Source of the DNA: Euglena gracilis
Taxonomy: Eukaryota; Euglenida; Euglenophyceae; Euglenales
Direction of reading: 5' to 3'
Assembly (NCBI GenBank): GCA_039621445.1
Contig: CP154957.1
Coordinates: forward strand, 24,962,938 to 25,026,937
DNA length: 64,000 nucleotides
The notes under the pieces are model-generated. The model was not told where the DNA came from and ran no database searches. It was given only the letters and a program-made list of their open reading frames with translations. Position numbers and translations under genes: made by a program. Positions within the stretch are counted from its first letter, which is position 1; each line of letters starts with the position of its first letter. Shown here one piece after another: positions 22,101-41,550 of the stretch.

Positions 22101-23508
22101 GCACGCCGGGGCGGGTGTGGTACTGGCACAGCGCCGCGAACTTCCCCGGCAGGTCCGTCATCGACGTCACGCGTGCGGAGGGCTCTCGGGTCGGGGGGGG
22201 GGGGGGCAGCAAGAAGCGCTGGCGAAAAAAGGAGGCTGGTGTGGGGGGGGTGGGACGCCCGGCAGCCCCGCGTCCGTTTGTATGGGAATGGCAGCCGGTG
22301 GGTGGCGATGACGCTGGCCAACGCCTCCGCTAGAGCAAGGGGGCCGTGGCTGTCCAGCCACTCCCGAACCTGCAAGAGAAGAAGAGCCAGCCCATTGCTG
22401 ACCCCTCGACGCTGTTCTTTTGACATTTGATCGTGTGAGAGAGGGGGGATCGGGGGGTCAAAGAGGACCATTTTTAATATTGGAGGTGAGGGGCTGGCAT
22501 GCCCATTTTTTTTTGGTCGGGCCAAAGTGAGCCAGTTGGGAGGGGGAACTACCTGATAGAACCGCACTGTGGCGTTCTCAGTTACCCATCGGCAGACGCC
22601 CATAAAAATCCATCGCCCATAAAAAAGTCCACAGCGAAGCCGCAAGCCACAGCCAGAGCATACCATTGCTGAGGGACCCCCGGGGGGGAGGGGGTTACTT
22701 TCCACTCTGAAAAACCTAGTCAGTCACTTTTTCCCAAAAAACCAGTCAGTGACTTTACCCCCGGGGGGGGGGGGGGGGGGGGGGGATCGGCCATTCTTGA
22801 ATGATGAGGAGGAGGCAATGAACATTTGCCAAAAAGTGTCAAAAAATTCTAAAAAAATTCCGGCGCCTTCTTCTTGTAATTCTTGGCCAGAAAACCAGTC
22901 AGTCACTCTGAAAAAAAACCAGTCAGTCACCCCCCAGGGGGTGGGGTGGGACAGGTGTTAAGCAATGGTATGAGCCAGAGACGTTTTAGAGTGTTTCTCA
23001 CCACAGGCAGACACTTGCCCGGAAACCCCCTGCTGTCATAGAATGAGAGTCAAACCTTGGCCTCCGGCACATTCAATTGAGAGTCTGTGAGATACTCCTC
23101 AGCGATAGTGGTCTGTGGCAGGAGACGGCCATCTAATTTGTGACCTGATGTGTAGTATCTGCTGCGGCAGGCTGGCTACGATGTGCCTTTGCCACCGTAT
23201 AAAAAGGCAGGAGCAGGAGATTGAATGAAACACGTGGAGCTTAAAAAACGACACAAAAAACACAAAAGTGTGTGTTTCACTTCCCAGAGAAACGCCACGG
23301 TGGGCCATCCCATTGCGGCGTGTTCTCGTGTGGGGCTCACACGGCTCAGCACAGACAAATGCGGCTGCCGCCCCCCGGCAGCGAGGGCCCGCACGCCGGC
23401 CGCTGCCCACCGCCGCGCCTCGTCCCCCTGGAGCGCCACCTCCCGGTCCCGCTTCCGGCGCTGCTGGGTCGCGGCGTCGCGGGTGTCCAGGGTCGACGTG
23501 CCGTCCAT
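19172..23508 (-). CDS. Upstream exons, possibly N-terminal part of the methyltransferase gene
   Basis: Four GC-rich, protein-like exons lie upstream on the same strand. One, from 23508 (ATG) to about 23370, is basic and starts M-D-G-T-S-T-L-D-T-R-D. The others are about 22268-22369 (V-R-E-W-L-D-S-H-G-P-L-A), 21913 to about 22160 (L-P-G-K-F-A-A-L-C-Q-Y-H-T, ending E-F-F-Q before GTGCGG), and 19172 to about 19330 (P-L-D-H-W-I-Q-P-N-L-C-Q-R-W-L, ending N-V-K-E before GTGCGC). Order and strand allow one gene with the catalytic exons, and phage or algal-virus methylases often have such N-terminal helices. I recognise no domain, and the chain could be one or two separate genes. The 22659-22972 and 23620-23963 MITEs and the 19.9-21.8 kb repeat locus fall between or beside these exons. 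Confidence 0.4.
19918..20171. repeat. GTTCGAGG tandem array 1
   Basis: About six degenerate copies of a 43-44 bp unit built from CCTCCTCGAACGTCGTTCG and GAGGACGTTCGAGGAGGTTC. The unit is itself palindromic, so both strands carry arginine/glutamate-rich shadow frames. Confidence 0.85.
20383..20552. repeat. Long hairpin, copy 1 (loop orientation A)
   Basis: The inner left arm 20411-20445 (TCGCCCAACTAGGGTTAA ... CATGGGGGGACCC) pairs with the right arm 20474-20506 (GGTCCCCCCATG ... TTAACCCTAGTTGGGCGA). The outer arms CTACAGGGTACCAGC and its near-complement at 20520-20536 extend the palindrome. The 28-base loop (20446-20473) reads TCGCTCGGCGCC, TTC, GGCACCTCGCTCG. Copy 2 at 21068 has the same arms but the loop inverted. 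Confidence 0.8.
21068..21233. repeat. Long hairpin, copy 2 (loop orientation B)
   Basis: Arms match copy 1 (left 21097-21134, right 21163-21198, outer arms out to about 21230). The loop at 21135-21162 reads GAGCGAGGCGCC, GAAG, GCGCCGAGCGA, which is the reverse complement of the copy 1 loop with one base changed. Confidence 0.8.
21478..21785. repeat. GTTCGAGG tandem array 2 with terminal palindromes
   Basis: The same 43-44 bp unit as array 1. The end contains a palindrome at about 21676-21722 (CGAACGTTTTTAAGCC, C-run, TTTGAA, G-run, GGCTTAAAAACGTTCG) and then CGAGCTCGAACGTTCGAGCTCG. Arrays 1 and 2 flank the hairpin/CCCTAA blocks. Confidence 0.85.
22659..22972. mobile_element. MITE with CATACCATTGCT termini
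   Basis: 314 bp with inverted ends CATACCATTGCT and AGCAATGGTATG, flanked by a perfect 8-bp duplication AGCCAGAG (22651-22658 and 22973-22980). The interior has repeated CCAGTCAGTCACT motifs and a long G run. Related sequences lie at 23620-23963, about 56656-56868 and 63729-63885. It lies in an intron or spacer of the upstream exon chain. Confidence 0.85.
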
Positions 23509-23619
23509 GGAGGGGCCCAGCCCACCCCTGCGGAGGCGGCGGCAACAGAGGACGAGGAGCTGCCGCCATGTTGGCGCCGCAGGCACGGATGCACCCGAGG
23601 GGAGGGAACGCGTCCCCAC

Positions 23620-23963
23620 CATACAATTTGTTGTACTGACTCCCGGGGGTCACTCGCACTCTTCCAAAAACGAGTCACACACCACCCATACTCCCCCCCC
23701 CTCGAAATCCTTTCAGCCATTGGACCCCCCCCCCGGGGGTCGGCCACTCTGGAATCCACAAAGCGACCACAAACATGAAAAAAAACACCAAAAATCCTCG
23801 TCTTTGGCGCCGGGCGCCAGGTCACAGGGGCACTGTAGTGGTTTTTTGCCGAGACTGCCCCCCCCCCCGGGGAGGGGGTCTGATCCAAAAACTAGTCAGC
23901 CACTCTGAAAAAAATCCTCTGATGGGGGGAGGGGGGGTCGGCCAGTGACTAAGTGGCTGTATG
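23620..23963. mobile_element. MITE of the CCAGTCAGTCACT family
   Basis: 344 bp with ends CATACA and TGTATG, flanked by GTCCCCAC (23612-23619) and GCCCCCGC (23964-23971), 6/8 identical. It shares the TCACTCT...AAAAA and GGGGGTCGGCCA blocks with the copy at 22659. It lies just upstream of the putative ATG exon at 23508. Confidence 0.6.
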
Positions 23964-24798
23964 GCCCCCGCTGGACGAATGGCATGCCATCAGTCCGGTG
24001 CCACATTTAACGTACACATACATCAGGGGTATGCATATGTTGCTTCATTGCATTAATCTTGTGCAGACGGAACAAACGGCACATGACATCTTCTGCATGA
24101 CTTTTTGCGGGGGAGAATGCAAGCATCCTGCGCATATTCCTCATTCACAAGCATGCCGGAGGGGGCGGGTGGTCAGCCAGCAGTCGTTTTCCAGCCAGCC
24201 TGATGACTTTTCTAGCCTCTGAGCTGATCCCCTCCCGCCGGGGCCCTGATTCAAGCCATTTATTTCACTGCAAGATCTGGCTTTTTTTGTTTTTTCTGCT
24301 GCGACTTTCGATCTTTGGGCTGGCTGGAGCTGGGCCCAAACTGGGGAATAAAAGACTAGACAGTCAAAACTGAAGAAAGGATCATAGACAGAAGATCCTG
24401 AGACTCAAAATAAAATTTGGCAACGCCACCCGCCGTTGGAAAAATACGTCAGTGGTCGGCCGCTCTTTGGGTGACTGGACAGCAATCAAAAGTTCGTTGT
24501 TGTGAGGTGCAGGGCTGGAAAATGGCTGGTAGCTGCCAAGACCCCCGGATCCCCCAACGTCAAACAAAGGGCTTTGTTCCAGGGTATAAATTCACTTGGG
24601 GGGGCACTTTCCCCGAGCCCAAACCCAGATAACCACATCTGTTTGGAAAAAAAAAGCATTTCAGGGGGGGTCAACCACCCACCCACCCACTCAAATCCAG
24701 CCAAAAATGGCCAAAAACCCTTGAAAAACTTTCCAGAACGGCCTTTGGACAAACCAGATCCTGACGTGTGGTGCACCCCCCTTCCAGAGGGTGTCAGG

Positions 24799-25065
24799 CA
24801 GGGGATTTTTTAGGACCGGGGGGGAGGGGGGTCCCCCCACCCCCCCACCCCCTGGGCCCCGGGGGGGGGGGGGGGGTCCCGGGGGACCCGCAAAAAAAAG
24901 GCCGAAAAACGGCGAAAAGTGCTAAAAATAGCAATTTTCAAAAAAATTCGGTGCCTTTGGCGCCAAAAATTATATCCCACCCCCCTCCAGGGGGGGGGGG
25001 GGCTCGGCAAGACCCACCCACCCTACCCCCCCTCCCCCTGGGGGTCCACGATTAAAAAAATCCCT
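24799..25065. mobile_element. hAT-like MITE, CAGGGGATTTTTT family
   Basis: 267 bp with ends CAGGGGATTTTTTAGGACC and GGTCCACGATT...AAATCCCTG, flanked by GTGTCAGG (24791-24798) and GTGTCACA (25066-25073), 6/8 identical. Two relatives, at 45830 and 52026, sit in introns of the sugar transporter. Confidence 0.7.
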
Positions 25066-25364
25066 GGTGTCACAACTTGCCCACCCACTCTTGAAAACCT
25101 GCCCCCCCCCGGGGGGTCACACAGGTGGTAACTGAATCCATGTTCCAGGCACTTCTGCCTCTTGCTGAACGCGATGCAAGCACCGCAGCTGTGTCACATT
25201 TGGGCCCGCCGTCATCACTGTGACCGTGTAGCACCCGGCAGCGCCCGGGATGCCAGCAGCGTGTTCCCACTCACATTCCAGTCGCCCGCACTGAGGTCGG
25301 CCGCCAATGGGTCCACCGTCAGCCAGCCGGACCATCAAACTCACCCGCCACCGCCCCGGCACGG

Positions 25365-27714
<2,350 letters not shown>

Positions 27715-28455
27715 CGGCGCAGTGAAGCACCGGGAATGCCACCGCGGCGCAGAGCGTCCACACTGCAAAGGCCCAGAGCAGGGGTCTTGGGTTCTTTGGG
27801 CAGTTGAGGACAACGCCGAGAGCATTGCCTTGGCACGCGTCAGCCGCAGCGCACCCACAAGCACCGGGCAACGACCTTCTCTGGAGAGTATTCGAGATGC
27901 GGACAGGAGCCCCATGGCATTTTTTCTTGCAAACGTTTCCACATCCACGTTGCTCTTTTCCACATTCAGCTTGAAAAAAAATGCAGAAAGACAACTGGGC
28001 TGGGCTGGGGGTTTGCTGGTGGGCGATCCCCTTCCATGTGACGATGACGTCCCTTTGGCGCACCTCCCTGCTCGCTCTCCCTCCTCACGCATAACGCATC
28101 CTGTTGGCAGTGACAGTGGGGCTTCGGGGTGGTGGCAGGTTTATGGGCAGCACGCTGATGCTTTGCTTTACAAGTGAGGTCTCGATGGCAGTTGTGTGCA
28201 TCCACTGCCATCCAAACCGCACGTCCACTGGCAGTTGGTGCAAAAACCTGGGTATGAAATGAAATGCATTGAGATGCCGATCGGAGTAAATCCTCGTATA
28301 TATGGGGGCTGCGGTGCTGTGAATCACTACGAAGCGGTGTCGCCCAAATGGGCGTTCCGACCGAACTGTCACTCTTTCACACAGCTTCTGGGGATGCCTA
28401 TGATGGGCCAGAGGCGTCCGCTGCAGCCAAATTGGGAAGTGCACCGCGGTACTGC

Positions 28456-33965
<5,510 letters not shown>

Positions 33966-34329
33966 AGCTGTGTGACCTGCCAAACTGCATTCGGTCTCCA
34001 GCTTGCAGCAAGGGAGCAGGCTCGTTTAAGACCCCCAGGGGCACCAAGGTTGGTTGTAAAAGTATATATCAGGCCCAAAAGGTTTTCAGGAACTAACAGC
34101 CGGGCAAAAAATCAAGCGCAATTTTCATCGGCCTTCGGACTCAGAAATTTACCGATTTTTTTTCAGTACCAAATTCGAAAAGCAAATCGGACGAATTCTG
34201 GGGCCTTTTCAGGAATGTTTACAGTTTTCTTAAACATGCTTCAAAACAAAACAAATTTAAAGAACATTGCAAAGATGAATAGTTTTGAGGGTAACCATAA
34301 ATTAGCGCTGTGCCTCTCACTCCTCGATA

Positions 34330-35250
34330 TGGCCTGGACCAGGCTGTTTTTTTACCAACCCAGGGTTGGAGTGCCCTTGAGGCCCAGGCAGGCACTACCC
34401 CCCCCCCCGGGGGGTCAGATTTCGGCCTGTGCCCAGGAACTTTCCTCAGAAAATAACCTTTTTTTGAGCCTTCCGGCGCCTTCAGCGCAGGAGTGCCTGC
34501 TAGGCACTTTTGGCCGAGTGCCCTACCCCCCGCCAGGGCAGAAGGGGAAGGCCTGGTGGGGGGGGGGGTCGACCCCCCCCCCACCCACCACAGCATTTTC
34601 ACTGATTTCGGGAAAATGGGAATTTTGGCCAGAAAAAATTTTGAAAATTTTTGTGAAAAATGCACCCAAAACACATGATTTTTTGATGGAAAACCTCATT
34701 TTTTAACAAAAAATCTCAAAAATTTCAGGGTTAAAAATTGGTACTTTTTAGGAGGGGGGGGGGTGAAAAAAACGAAGGTCAAAAAAAGTGGACAAACTTT
34801 TGGCACAGTCAAATTTTACTGACATTTTTTCTCGTTGAAACTGTTTGGACTTTCAATAGCATTTTTGCTTCAAAAACCTCTCAAAATCAACATTTTGGAA
34901 GGTGTGAAAAAATGGGGTTTTGGGTGGTTTTTGGGGGCCCCTATATGGGGCCCAAAATGGGTCAAAAAAAACCTGGCGCCGAAGGTGCCGGAAAAATTTT
35001 TTCGGGTCCAAAAATTGGTGCTCCCGGAAATACGGGAAGAGGTGGTGGGGGGGTCGACCCCCCCCCCCCCCACCATGCAGGGGGTGGGGGGGGGGGGGGT
35101 GGTCGACCCCCCCCATCCACCCTGGCTGTTCGGCCGATTCCCGTTCTGCCCTGCTCCCCGGGTCAGATTTTTGTGTCTTGGGGCGCCCCCCCCCCCCCCC
35201 CCCGGGTGGGGTCGGCACCCAACTAATACACAGCCCGGCCTAGACCATAG
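34330..35250. repeat. G/C-run rich MITE-like sequence
   Basis: Several blocks of CCCAGGCAGGCA, GGTCAGATTT and GGGGGTCGACCCCCC separated by AAAAATTTT-rich spacers; no gene. The GGTCGACCCCCC palindrome recurs at 34565, 35050 and 35100. Ends were not resolved. Confidence 0.4.
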
Positions 35251-35812
35251 ATTCACTCTTTTGCAAGAGCCCCTCCAGCAGGGTGGCAGTCGATTTGAGC
35301 AAGTTTGGAAAAAAGAAAATACTTCAGAGAAAAAATAGTACACATTGGCATCCAGAAAACAAAAACGCCAGAAAAAAACACAAATTGAACCAATTTTTTT
35401 TCGGCTTACCAAAGGCGAAAAAATGAACCAAAGCTTAGAATGTTTTAAAAAAAAATCGTCGAAAAAAGTGGGCAGACATGGTGGGCTGAGAGGCTGATGA
35501 GCCAGAGGTAATTCCCAGAGAGTTTAACTTATACCTGAACTGGCATGGTATGGGTCAAATGAGAAGGAGGGGTAGGGATAACCTGACCTCGGCCTCTGGG
35601 GCTAGGGGGAGGCGCAGAACATGGGGCAAATCACGTCCACCATACGAAGCACGTGTTGGTCACACAGACAAACGTGACATCCATGACATGCAAAATAGGG
35701 TGGGGAGAAGGGCTGGTTGGTGCAATTGGCGCAGAGAGACAGGGCAAGAGGAGGGGCAGGAGCACATCGCTGTCAGAGTGAATCAAATGATACTGGTGAG
35801 GGTCAGAGTTGG

Positions 35813-37549
35813 TCAGAAGCAATTGCGGTGCACCACGTTGGGATTCTCGTCGTACTCCGCCCGCGTCACCCAGCGCCAGGCTTCGTTTGCACCACAGTCC
35901 ATGGTTCGGGAAATGTCGCCGGAGGCAATAAACAAACCATGATGGATCACACTGCCATGAAAACTTGAAACCCTGCAAACTAGCAGCAGCCGCCCCCACA
36001 CCTGTTGCACCTCCTCCTTTGTCCCCAGCCTTTGTCCCCAGCCTTCCCAAAGCGTCCAACCTCCTCCCCGCGCTGCAGCGGGATGCCTGCCCAGAACTCC
36101 TGGAACGTCGGCAGGGACGCGAGGATGGAGCCGCCGATCCACGCCGCGTACTTCCGCTCCGTGGCGGCGAACACCTTGATCTTCTCCGCCGGCACCACGT
36201 CCATCAGCTCCCTCAGCATCTGTGGCGGCCGGGGCGCGGTTTAGGGTCCCGGGCAACGGGGGCAACACAGTGAACGGACACGTCGGGGGACTGTGCGGGG
36301 ACAGTGTTGTAAGCCGGGATTGCAGACAAGGCGACCCTCAGGGCCGAGTTGGGCATTCGAAGAAAGCCAGCGGTGGTGGTCGCACTGGCAACGATGGGCT
36401 ACGCTTGGCACACCCAGGCAAAGAGAATCACACAGAACGGACAGCACCCGGAGCTGAGGGGGGAGGGGGAGACCCGCTCTTGCATCCCCTTGAACATGGT
36501 GGTGCCCCCCGATAGCACCACGTTGCCGTAGAGGAGGCCCGTGATGTCTGGGCCGCACCCCTGCTGTGCGCTGCGTCGCAAGCCCGTCAAAAGTAACCTC
36601 CTCCGGGGAAATCCGTTGAAACTAAACGTTGTGTGATGTTGGGGGTGAATTTCAACAAATTACAGAAGGAGCAGTCGTCAGAGCAGTCAGACAACCCCAA
36701 AGGTAGGGAAGCCCGTGGATGGGGGAAGCAATGGCACGGTTCGGATCGCACTTCTTGACAGACTCGATGGCGGTGGCGTGGAGGCCCTTCTTCATCTTGG
36801 CGGAGGCACTCCCGTACACGTTGGGGTGGAACAGGGCCTCACAGCACGTGAAGCGTTCCGGACCTGCAAAATGCGGGGCAGAGGTTTTTATTTTTTCAGA
36901 ATCCGGGGGGAGGGGAGGTCCAGACCCACCCACCCACCCACCACTTTTGGGTGTGAATTTCGGGGCCCAAAAATTCCTCAGCGCTTCGTGACGAAAATTT
37001 GAGGAAAACCTCCACTCGCCACCCACCCCCACGGGTCACCAACTTTCAAATCTCTGGTCCGGGGGTGGCAGGTATGAAGAACCTTTTTTCCTTTTTTTGG
37101 ACCCTCCTTCCATGGAGGGGGGTCCGTAGGGAAACAAAATGTCACACATGCCAACACCCTGACTCAATTCCAGATGGATCAGTGAAAAAATACATTGCTG
37201 CCACCAGGAGCACCTAATGGATCAGTACTGGGAGAGTCATCCACAGGGCACCAGAGACGAGCTGAATATAATGACGGAGAAGGTGGCATGAGTCCAGGTC
37301 CTGCACCCAACCACGAGCGGCGGGGCAGAGCACCTGCTCACTGCAGGAGAACCCACTGTGCACTGTGTGGCTGATTGGCAAAGCGTGGGGAGGTGACATG
37401 TTGTGTTGCTCCCACAACCAACCTCTAACACTGGACGGAAAAATGGCAGCTTGTTACTGGGTCAAAAAAAAACAGACCAACTCTCTCAGGGGTTGAAATG
37501 CTGACTTTGTATGACACCACATAATACTCGCACACACACAAACACAACG

Positions 37550-37598
<49 letters not shown>

Positions 37599-39893
37599 CA
37601 CACACACCACACACATACACACACGCGCGCACGTGCGCACAAACAAACCCAGCTTGATTTGGGTGCCGTCCGGCAGGATGTGCTTCGCCACATTGTCCTT
37701 GTCCCGGTCATTCTGCGACGCCCGGTAGTCCTGTGCCACCTGGCAGAGCTTCTCCTTTAGGAAGCCGCACACCTCCGTTTCGTGAGCCGCTGCGGGTGGA
37801 GTGGATTAGTGCCGTACCGGCGGGGATCTGACTGGGAACAATTGACAACAGGAAATAATATTCTGTCAGGAAAAAATGGACAAATCCTGAAATGGCAGGA
37901 ACAATTCTGGACGCTGGTTTAAACGGGCGAGAAAAATCCTGGACAAAAAAAACTCGTGAACGCACTATTCAGTGTAAACACATTATTACAGACGCAGTAT
38001 TCAGGTAAACACATCAGAATTCACATCGCAAAGTATCCCAAATCCAAATTTCAAAGTTGATCAATCCCTAAATTCCAAATTGCAAATTAAAAAAAATGCT
38101 TCATTTCGTTCTGAAAGGTCAATACACCTTCTGAACAAGTGATTTGGAACAAAAATACATTCCAAGGATTGGCGTTCAGTGGGGGGAATTGGAATTATCT
38201 TACATTTGTCGGGGAAAATCCCAGGTGGGTCCTTAAAATGGCGAAAATATCCTGGACGAGATTTTGTCCAGAATTTTTCCAACAATGCTTTTTCTCGTTC
38301 AAATTCCCCAGTGGTCAAAAAATTGTTGGCACCCCACCCAGCATGGGAAAAAGCCGGGAGGTCACCAACACCCATTTGGGATGGGAAAGATGCCACCGCG
38401 CAAACCACGCAGCACCAAGCATGACACACAAATCACAGATCGCAGATTACGCTCTGGCCCCACAAATGCACAAGCTGTGGGGAGGGGGCACCTGGGAAGC
38501 GGACCCCCTGGGCGGCGAGCAGCTCCCGCACGTAGTGGGTGAGGTCGAGGCCCCCGAAGTCGACTTGCAGGATGGAGTGGAACAGGGAATAGCCCTCGAA
38601 GACCGGCACCGTGTGGCACGTGCTGTTGCCTGCGGGAGATAAACCGTGCAAAGCGCCGGGGCAACAGGACACGGCCTTTCCGCACCCGCTGGATCGCTGC
38701 AGCGTCGCTTGGAAGCACGCAAAAGCCGGGGGTGGGGGTGGACGCCTCCGGGAGGGGAGCGATGGCGGCCCCCGTGCCGCAAACGGCTGGCCACCGCATG
38801 GGCGAGCACCCCAAACGCGCCTGCCTCCACCACGATGCCGGTGGTGCGGCCGCTGGAGTACACCGACAGCACGGGGGCGACGGAGACGTACAGCGCCGGG
38901 ACGCCGAGCTTCTCGAAGAAGATCTGGCACATCCGCTCGCGGTTCTCCTTTGGGCAGAGGGCGGGCTCCGTCAGCAGGATGGGGGTGCTGGGGTCGTCCG
39001 GCCGTACCTGAGATTCATACGGAGAGTCCACGCAGCAAGGGTGGGCGCTGATCCGGTTCCTTGTGAGGGGGCGGAAGAGTAATTGGTCAATCACTAAACA
39101 CATGAGCACATGTGCACGCGCGTGCAGAAGGTGCCTGACAAGAGTCTGCCAGCACCAGTGGAACCAGCAAACCAGCCATCATCGGGGCTTCGACAAAAAC
39201 ACAACTCACACGTGGTTCCGCCGACCGCAACACCAATGCTTCTCAAGCGATGTGCAGGAGCCAGTGTGCCCGAGACATCCACACACTCATGCCCAAAACA
39301 CACACGCACACACTCGCTCACTCACGCAATCATTCGCTCACACACTCGCACACCTTGAGACAGTCAGTGTAGAGGTACTCCCAGATCTTCTCCATCGCCT
39401 CCCAGTCTGTGACGTTGCCATGCTGGATAGGGCACACAATGTCCAGCTCCTCCCTGCGCTTGGCGGCCTGTGGGCCAGTGGCAACGACAGAAGGGCAAAA
39501 GCAAGGCAACGAGAAAGGAATTCCTTGATATGGGTCGGTGTTGTTGTGTCGGCAGAACGACAAACAAAATGATATTTGGAAAAAGAAACAACAACAACAA
39601 CCCAGTAACAACAATGATAATCACAATGGTGGCCAAAGCTATTCACAAATATCTCCGCGCTCAGGTACACGGACCTGGTTGCACACAAAGGTCTCCTTCG
39701 GGTCCCCCTTGTTGCCCTTCCGGGTGCCGGCGCACGTCGGGATGATGATGCGTGGGCAGTCGTCCCCGCTGAAGCCGGACTTGAGAGTGCCGCCCCCCGT
39801 GTCCAGCACCACCGCGTTGTCGTGCACCGCCGCGATCTCGTCCGGCAGTGGCACGTTCTTCAGCAGCTTCGCGGTGTTGACGGCCATCTTCAT
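35813..39893 (-). CDS. Divergent actin-related protein, 9 exons
   Basis: Exons 39675-39893, 39354-39467, 39007-38821, 38629-38492, 37789-37649, 36863-36738, 36547-36474, 36219-36093 and 35871-35813 total 1185 nt (394 aa plus stop). The whole actin fold is covered: [12 protein letters not shown] (phosphate loop 1), [61 protein letters not shown] and the terminus V-H-R-N-C-F. Key actin positions are changed: Q137 is Ala, D154 is Glu and D157 is Asn, while H161 stays. The DNase-loop region is rewritten. Introns 1, 2, 4-7 are GT-AG, intron 3 is GC-AG (intron 6 has an alternative reading), and intron 8 is nonconventional. It is not conventional actin; which ARP class is unclear. Confidence 0.9.
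35872..36092 (-). other. Nonconventional intron, actin-like intron 8
   Basis: TTCT|GGGCAGGC...GCCTGGCGCT|GGGTG. CAG at +4 pairs with CTG at -8, extended to CAGGC/GCCTG. Removal gives F-W-V-T-R-A-E-Y, the exact actin spacing; a GC-AG reading would insert five residues. Confidence 0.85.
37530..37640. repeat. (CA)n microsatellite
   Basis: CA repeats in intron 5 of the actin-like gene, adjoining the exon 5 donor. Confidence 0.9.
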
Positions 39894-41550
39894 TGTGTCC
39901 TGGGTGGGCCTTTGGCCTGCGGAGGTGAGCGAGTGGACAACGCCAGCCGCTGGGCAGTCGACCCGTCCAAGCACCTCTGGTCAGCCATGCCCTTGGGCCC
40001 AGCATCGCCCTGCATCGCCCAGCATCGCCTTTGAAGCCCTTGGTGGTGTACCTGCTGTACCTGCATCCACGCAGATACCTCATCCAGAGCATCCACTGCA
40101 GAATCTGCATCCACTTCATCCACTTTTTTCCACTTTGCCCACTTTTGGTCATTTACCCACTTGGACAACTTCTGGCCACTCTCGGCCACTTTGGGCCACT
40201 TTGCCTGTTTTCCCCAATTTCACCCACCTTTGGCTGTGTTTGGCGTGCAGCTACTGCTAGATATGCTCTTTGGTTGCTTCTAATTGCCTTCAGGCCACTT
40301 TTGACTGTTTTGGGCCCCTTTAAGACTACTTTGGTTGGCCAAAGCCAATTTTAGACCATTGGCCACAAGCGTCTCCCCTAATTCCTGATATATTTTGCCA
40401 ATCCAGTAACTGCATCCACCGCACTAATCCAGCATCTACATTCAGTGCACCTTGTCCACCATCTGCATCCATGGCATCTTGTCAAGCATCTGCAACCAGT
40501 CCAGCATCTGCAACTTGTGCATCTGCAACCACTGCATCACATCCAATATCCGTATTCAATGCATCTTGTCCAATATCTGCATCTTGCCTAATGTCTGTAT
40601 ACATTGCCTAAAATGGCCACAAAAGCCCCCAAAATGACCACAAAAAGCCCAAAAAGCAACCAAAATGACCTAAAATGACTTGAAATAACCAAAAATAGCC
40701 CAAAAACGCCAACAATGTCCAAAAAAGATCGTGAAAAAAACCAAAATAACCAACTATATACATTTTTCATATGCATCTATGTGTGTATATATAACTACTC
40801 AAAATAACAAAATGTCATAAAATGGCCAAAAAAAAAACGCCATAAATGTGCTCATATTGACCCAAATTAGCCAAACATTTGCCCAAATCAATGCAAAAAT
40901 ATCCCCCAATTTAGCAAAAAAAATTTCCAAAATAGCCAAAATGGGTGTGATGTTGGAGATTTGTGGGGAAATCATCCTGAAAACGGCCGAATTCTTCAAA
41001 ATACTCAAAAAAATGCCAGCATCGCCCAGCATCGCCCTGCATCAGCCAGCATTGGAACCCCACCTCTGGTCTCCAAAAATTCAGCATCGCCCAGCATTGC
41101 TCAGCATCGCCCAGCATCAGCAGAGGTGCTTGGACCCATCTCCAGAAACAGTAGTAATACAGCCTCCACGGCAATGACTTCAGTGCACGCGGGAAAACAG
41201 CCGCTTGCAAACTTCTGTTCCCACTCAAACAGCATATGGGGAAGAGTTGATGAAACCCTTGTACCCCAGAGGGAAAAATAGCACTTTGATGGCTGTTGCA
41301 GAGTTCATCATTGCGTACTTGCGCTGCTTGAAAGCACTCCAATGAAGCAAACCAGGCCAACGACCTATTTGCATGCTTTTCCAGAATTGAACGCTGCTGC
41401 CGAACATCCATCTGTCAACACAATAATTATTTTATGGCTGATTTATGTGGAGTTAGGACTGCGGCAAATTGGGCTGGACACAACAGCACAGATATATTGC
41501 CGGCGGCCAGCCATAGGCAGTCACCATCACGGCGAAGGTCACTTGTGAGG
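39894..41550. other. Intergenic spacer between the actin-like gene and the transporter 3' end
   Basis: Low-complexity sequence: GCATCTGCAACC-type repeats (about 40060-40600), CAAAAATG/CCAAAA repeats (40610-40960) and CAGCATCGCC repeats (41015-41130). It must contain the promoter of the actin-like gene, but no TATA or other element stands out. Confidence 0.5.

Noticed and set aside
36087-36092. GC-AG reading of actin-like intron 8
   Set aside because: It stays in frame but inserts A-A-W-R-W into a conserved actin segment, whereas the nonconventional boundary gives exact family spacing.
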